DNA from: Flavobacterium sp. UBA807
GTDB lineage: Bacteria; Bacteroidota; Bacteroidia; Flavobacteriales; Flavobacteriaceae
Length of the DNA: 6,505 nucleotides
Assembly: GCA_002296885.1 (NCBI GenBank)
Contig: DBIH01000200.1
Location: 1 to 6,505 of the forward strand
Direction of reading: 5' to 3'
In this document: positions 5,990 to 6,505 of the stretch, one piece after another
Layout: every line of letters starts with the position of its first letter
Numbering within the stretch: the first letter of the stretch is position 1
Notes under the pieces: model-generated
Databases searched by the model: none
What the model was told of the DNA's origin: nothing
The model's input: the letters and a program-made list of their open reading frames with translations, nothing else
Translations under genes and position numbers: made by a program

Positions 5990-6505
5990 TTAGCTCGAAA
6001 AGTTCACGTTAAAGGCACCGTTGGTAACTTGTTTCGTGTCAGTTCCGCTTTGGTTTTTACCTGTAAACGTAAATGTCCCTTTTACATTTGTATCTGTAAT
6101 CTCACTAATGGTTATAGAACCAACGTTTCCTGAACTTTCATAAGGTGCTGCCCATGTTGTTGATGACATAGTACTTAAGTTGATTTCAGTGTAACTCGCT
6201 TCGGTTGAAATTGATGCATCACTGATTTGATAAGTTCCTGCTGCAACTGTAGTTCCCATTACCATTAAATGAATGGCTTTCCCTGTTGCATCACTTCCTT
6301 GTACGATGACTGTTGTTGTTCCGCCAGCCGTAACTTTTGTTGCAAATGTTGCTGCTGTCATTGATGTAAAATTCGTTCCAGCAACCTTACCCTTAAGAGT
6401 TCCCAAAGAAGCACTGCTTCCTCCTCCGTCACCATCACTGCTGCACGATGACAGCATTGATGTTAATGCTAATACAAGCACAATACTAAGTTGTTTGATT
6501 GTTTT
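5990..6505 (-). CDS. Small beta-rich lipoprotein, probably surface exposed (5' end just outside window)
   Basis: A GTG at 6481 could open the frame, but the frame continues to the window edge as KTIKQLSI upstream of it. Those residues complete a normal lipoprotein leader, so the true ATG probably lies immediately beyond position 6505. The visible protein has 171 residues. The leader VLVLALTSMLSSC ends in a lipobox (LSSC) with the lipidated cysteine at visible residue 21. It is followed by SSDGDGGGSS, an acidic/glycine tether resembling the acidic export signals that send Bacteroidota lipoproteins to the outer surface. The rest is Thr/Ser/Gly-rich with alternating beta strands and ends GTFTFTGKN...VTNGAFNVNFSS. 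This pattern resembles the DUF6252-type lipoproteins common in Flavobacterium, an assignment from memory that a Pfam search should test. The function of that group is unknown. It is co-directional with the kinase unit, 55 bases from the next start. Confidence 0.85.
   Translation of the reverse strand, partial: KTIKQLSIVLVLALTSMLSSCSSDGDGGGSSASLGTLKGKVAGTNFTSMTAATFATKVTAGGTTTVIVQGSDATGKAIHLMVMGTTVAAGTYQISDASISTEASYTEINLSTMSSTTWAAPYESSGNVGSITISEITDTNVKGTFTFTGKNQSGTDTKQVTNGAFNVNFSS

Overview
The window is AT-rich, and every convincing gene lies on the minus strand. It reads as a chromosomal segment of a Flavobacterium-like member of the Bacteroidota. The evidence is a perfect TAnnTTTG promoter element, no obvious Shine-Dalgarno sequences, secreted and lipoprotein leaders typical of the group, and sensor kinases with periplasmic TPR repeats. 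Species cannot be named from sequence alone.

In the direction of transcription (high to low coordinates) the layout is as follows. (1) A small surface-type lipoprotein runs off the right edge; its start codon lies just outside the window. (2) A small protein with one membrane segment and a coiled coil follows, best started at the ATG at 5934. (3) Two paralogous transmembrane sensor histidine kinases follow, each with signal peptide, periplasmic TPRs, one membrane segment and a cytoplasmic HisKA_3 plus HATPase_c module. They share an ATGA stop/start overlap, so they are almost certainly one translationally coupled unit. (4) A strong intrinsic terminator closes this unit at 1745-1771. (5) A new unit starts from a Bacteroidota-type promoter at 1721-1747. 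It encodes a secreted two-domain SUMF1/FGE-sulfatase-fold protein, then the first 53 codons of another secreted protein that runs off the left edge.

The kinase pair is the most interesting part. The two proteins are about 92% identical over 161 residues, from the end of the membrane segment through the N box of the ATPase domain. They are far more divergent in the periplasmic sensor half and in the last ~70 residues. No response regulator is visible. The likely picture is two different periplasmic inputs feeding one conserved catalytic core, possibly as heterodimers, with the small membrane coiled-coil protein as a co-transcribed candidate partner. That functional picture is inference. There are no RNA genes, CRISPR arrays, insertion sequences or gene-free stretches over 300 bases.
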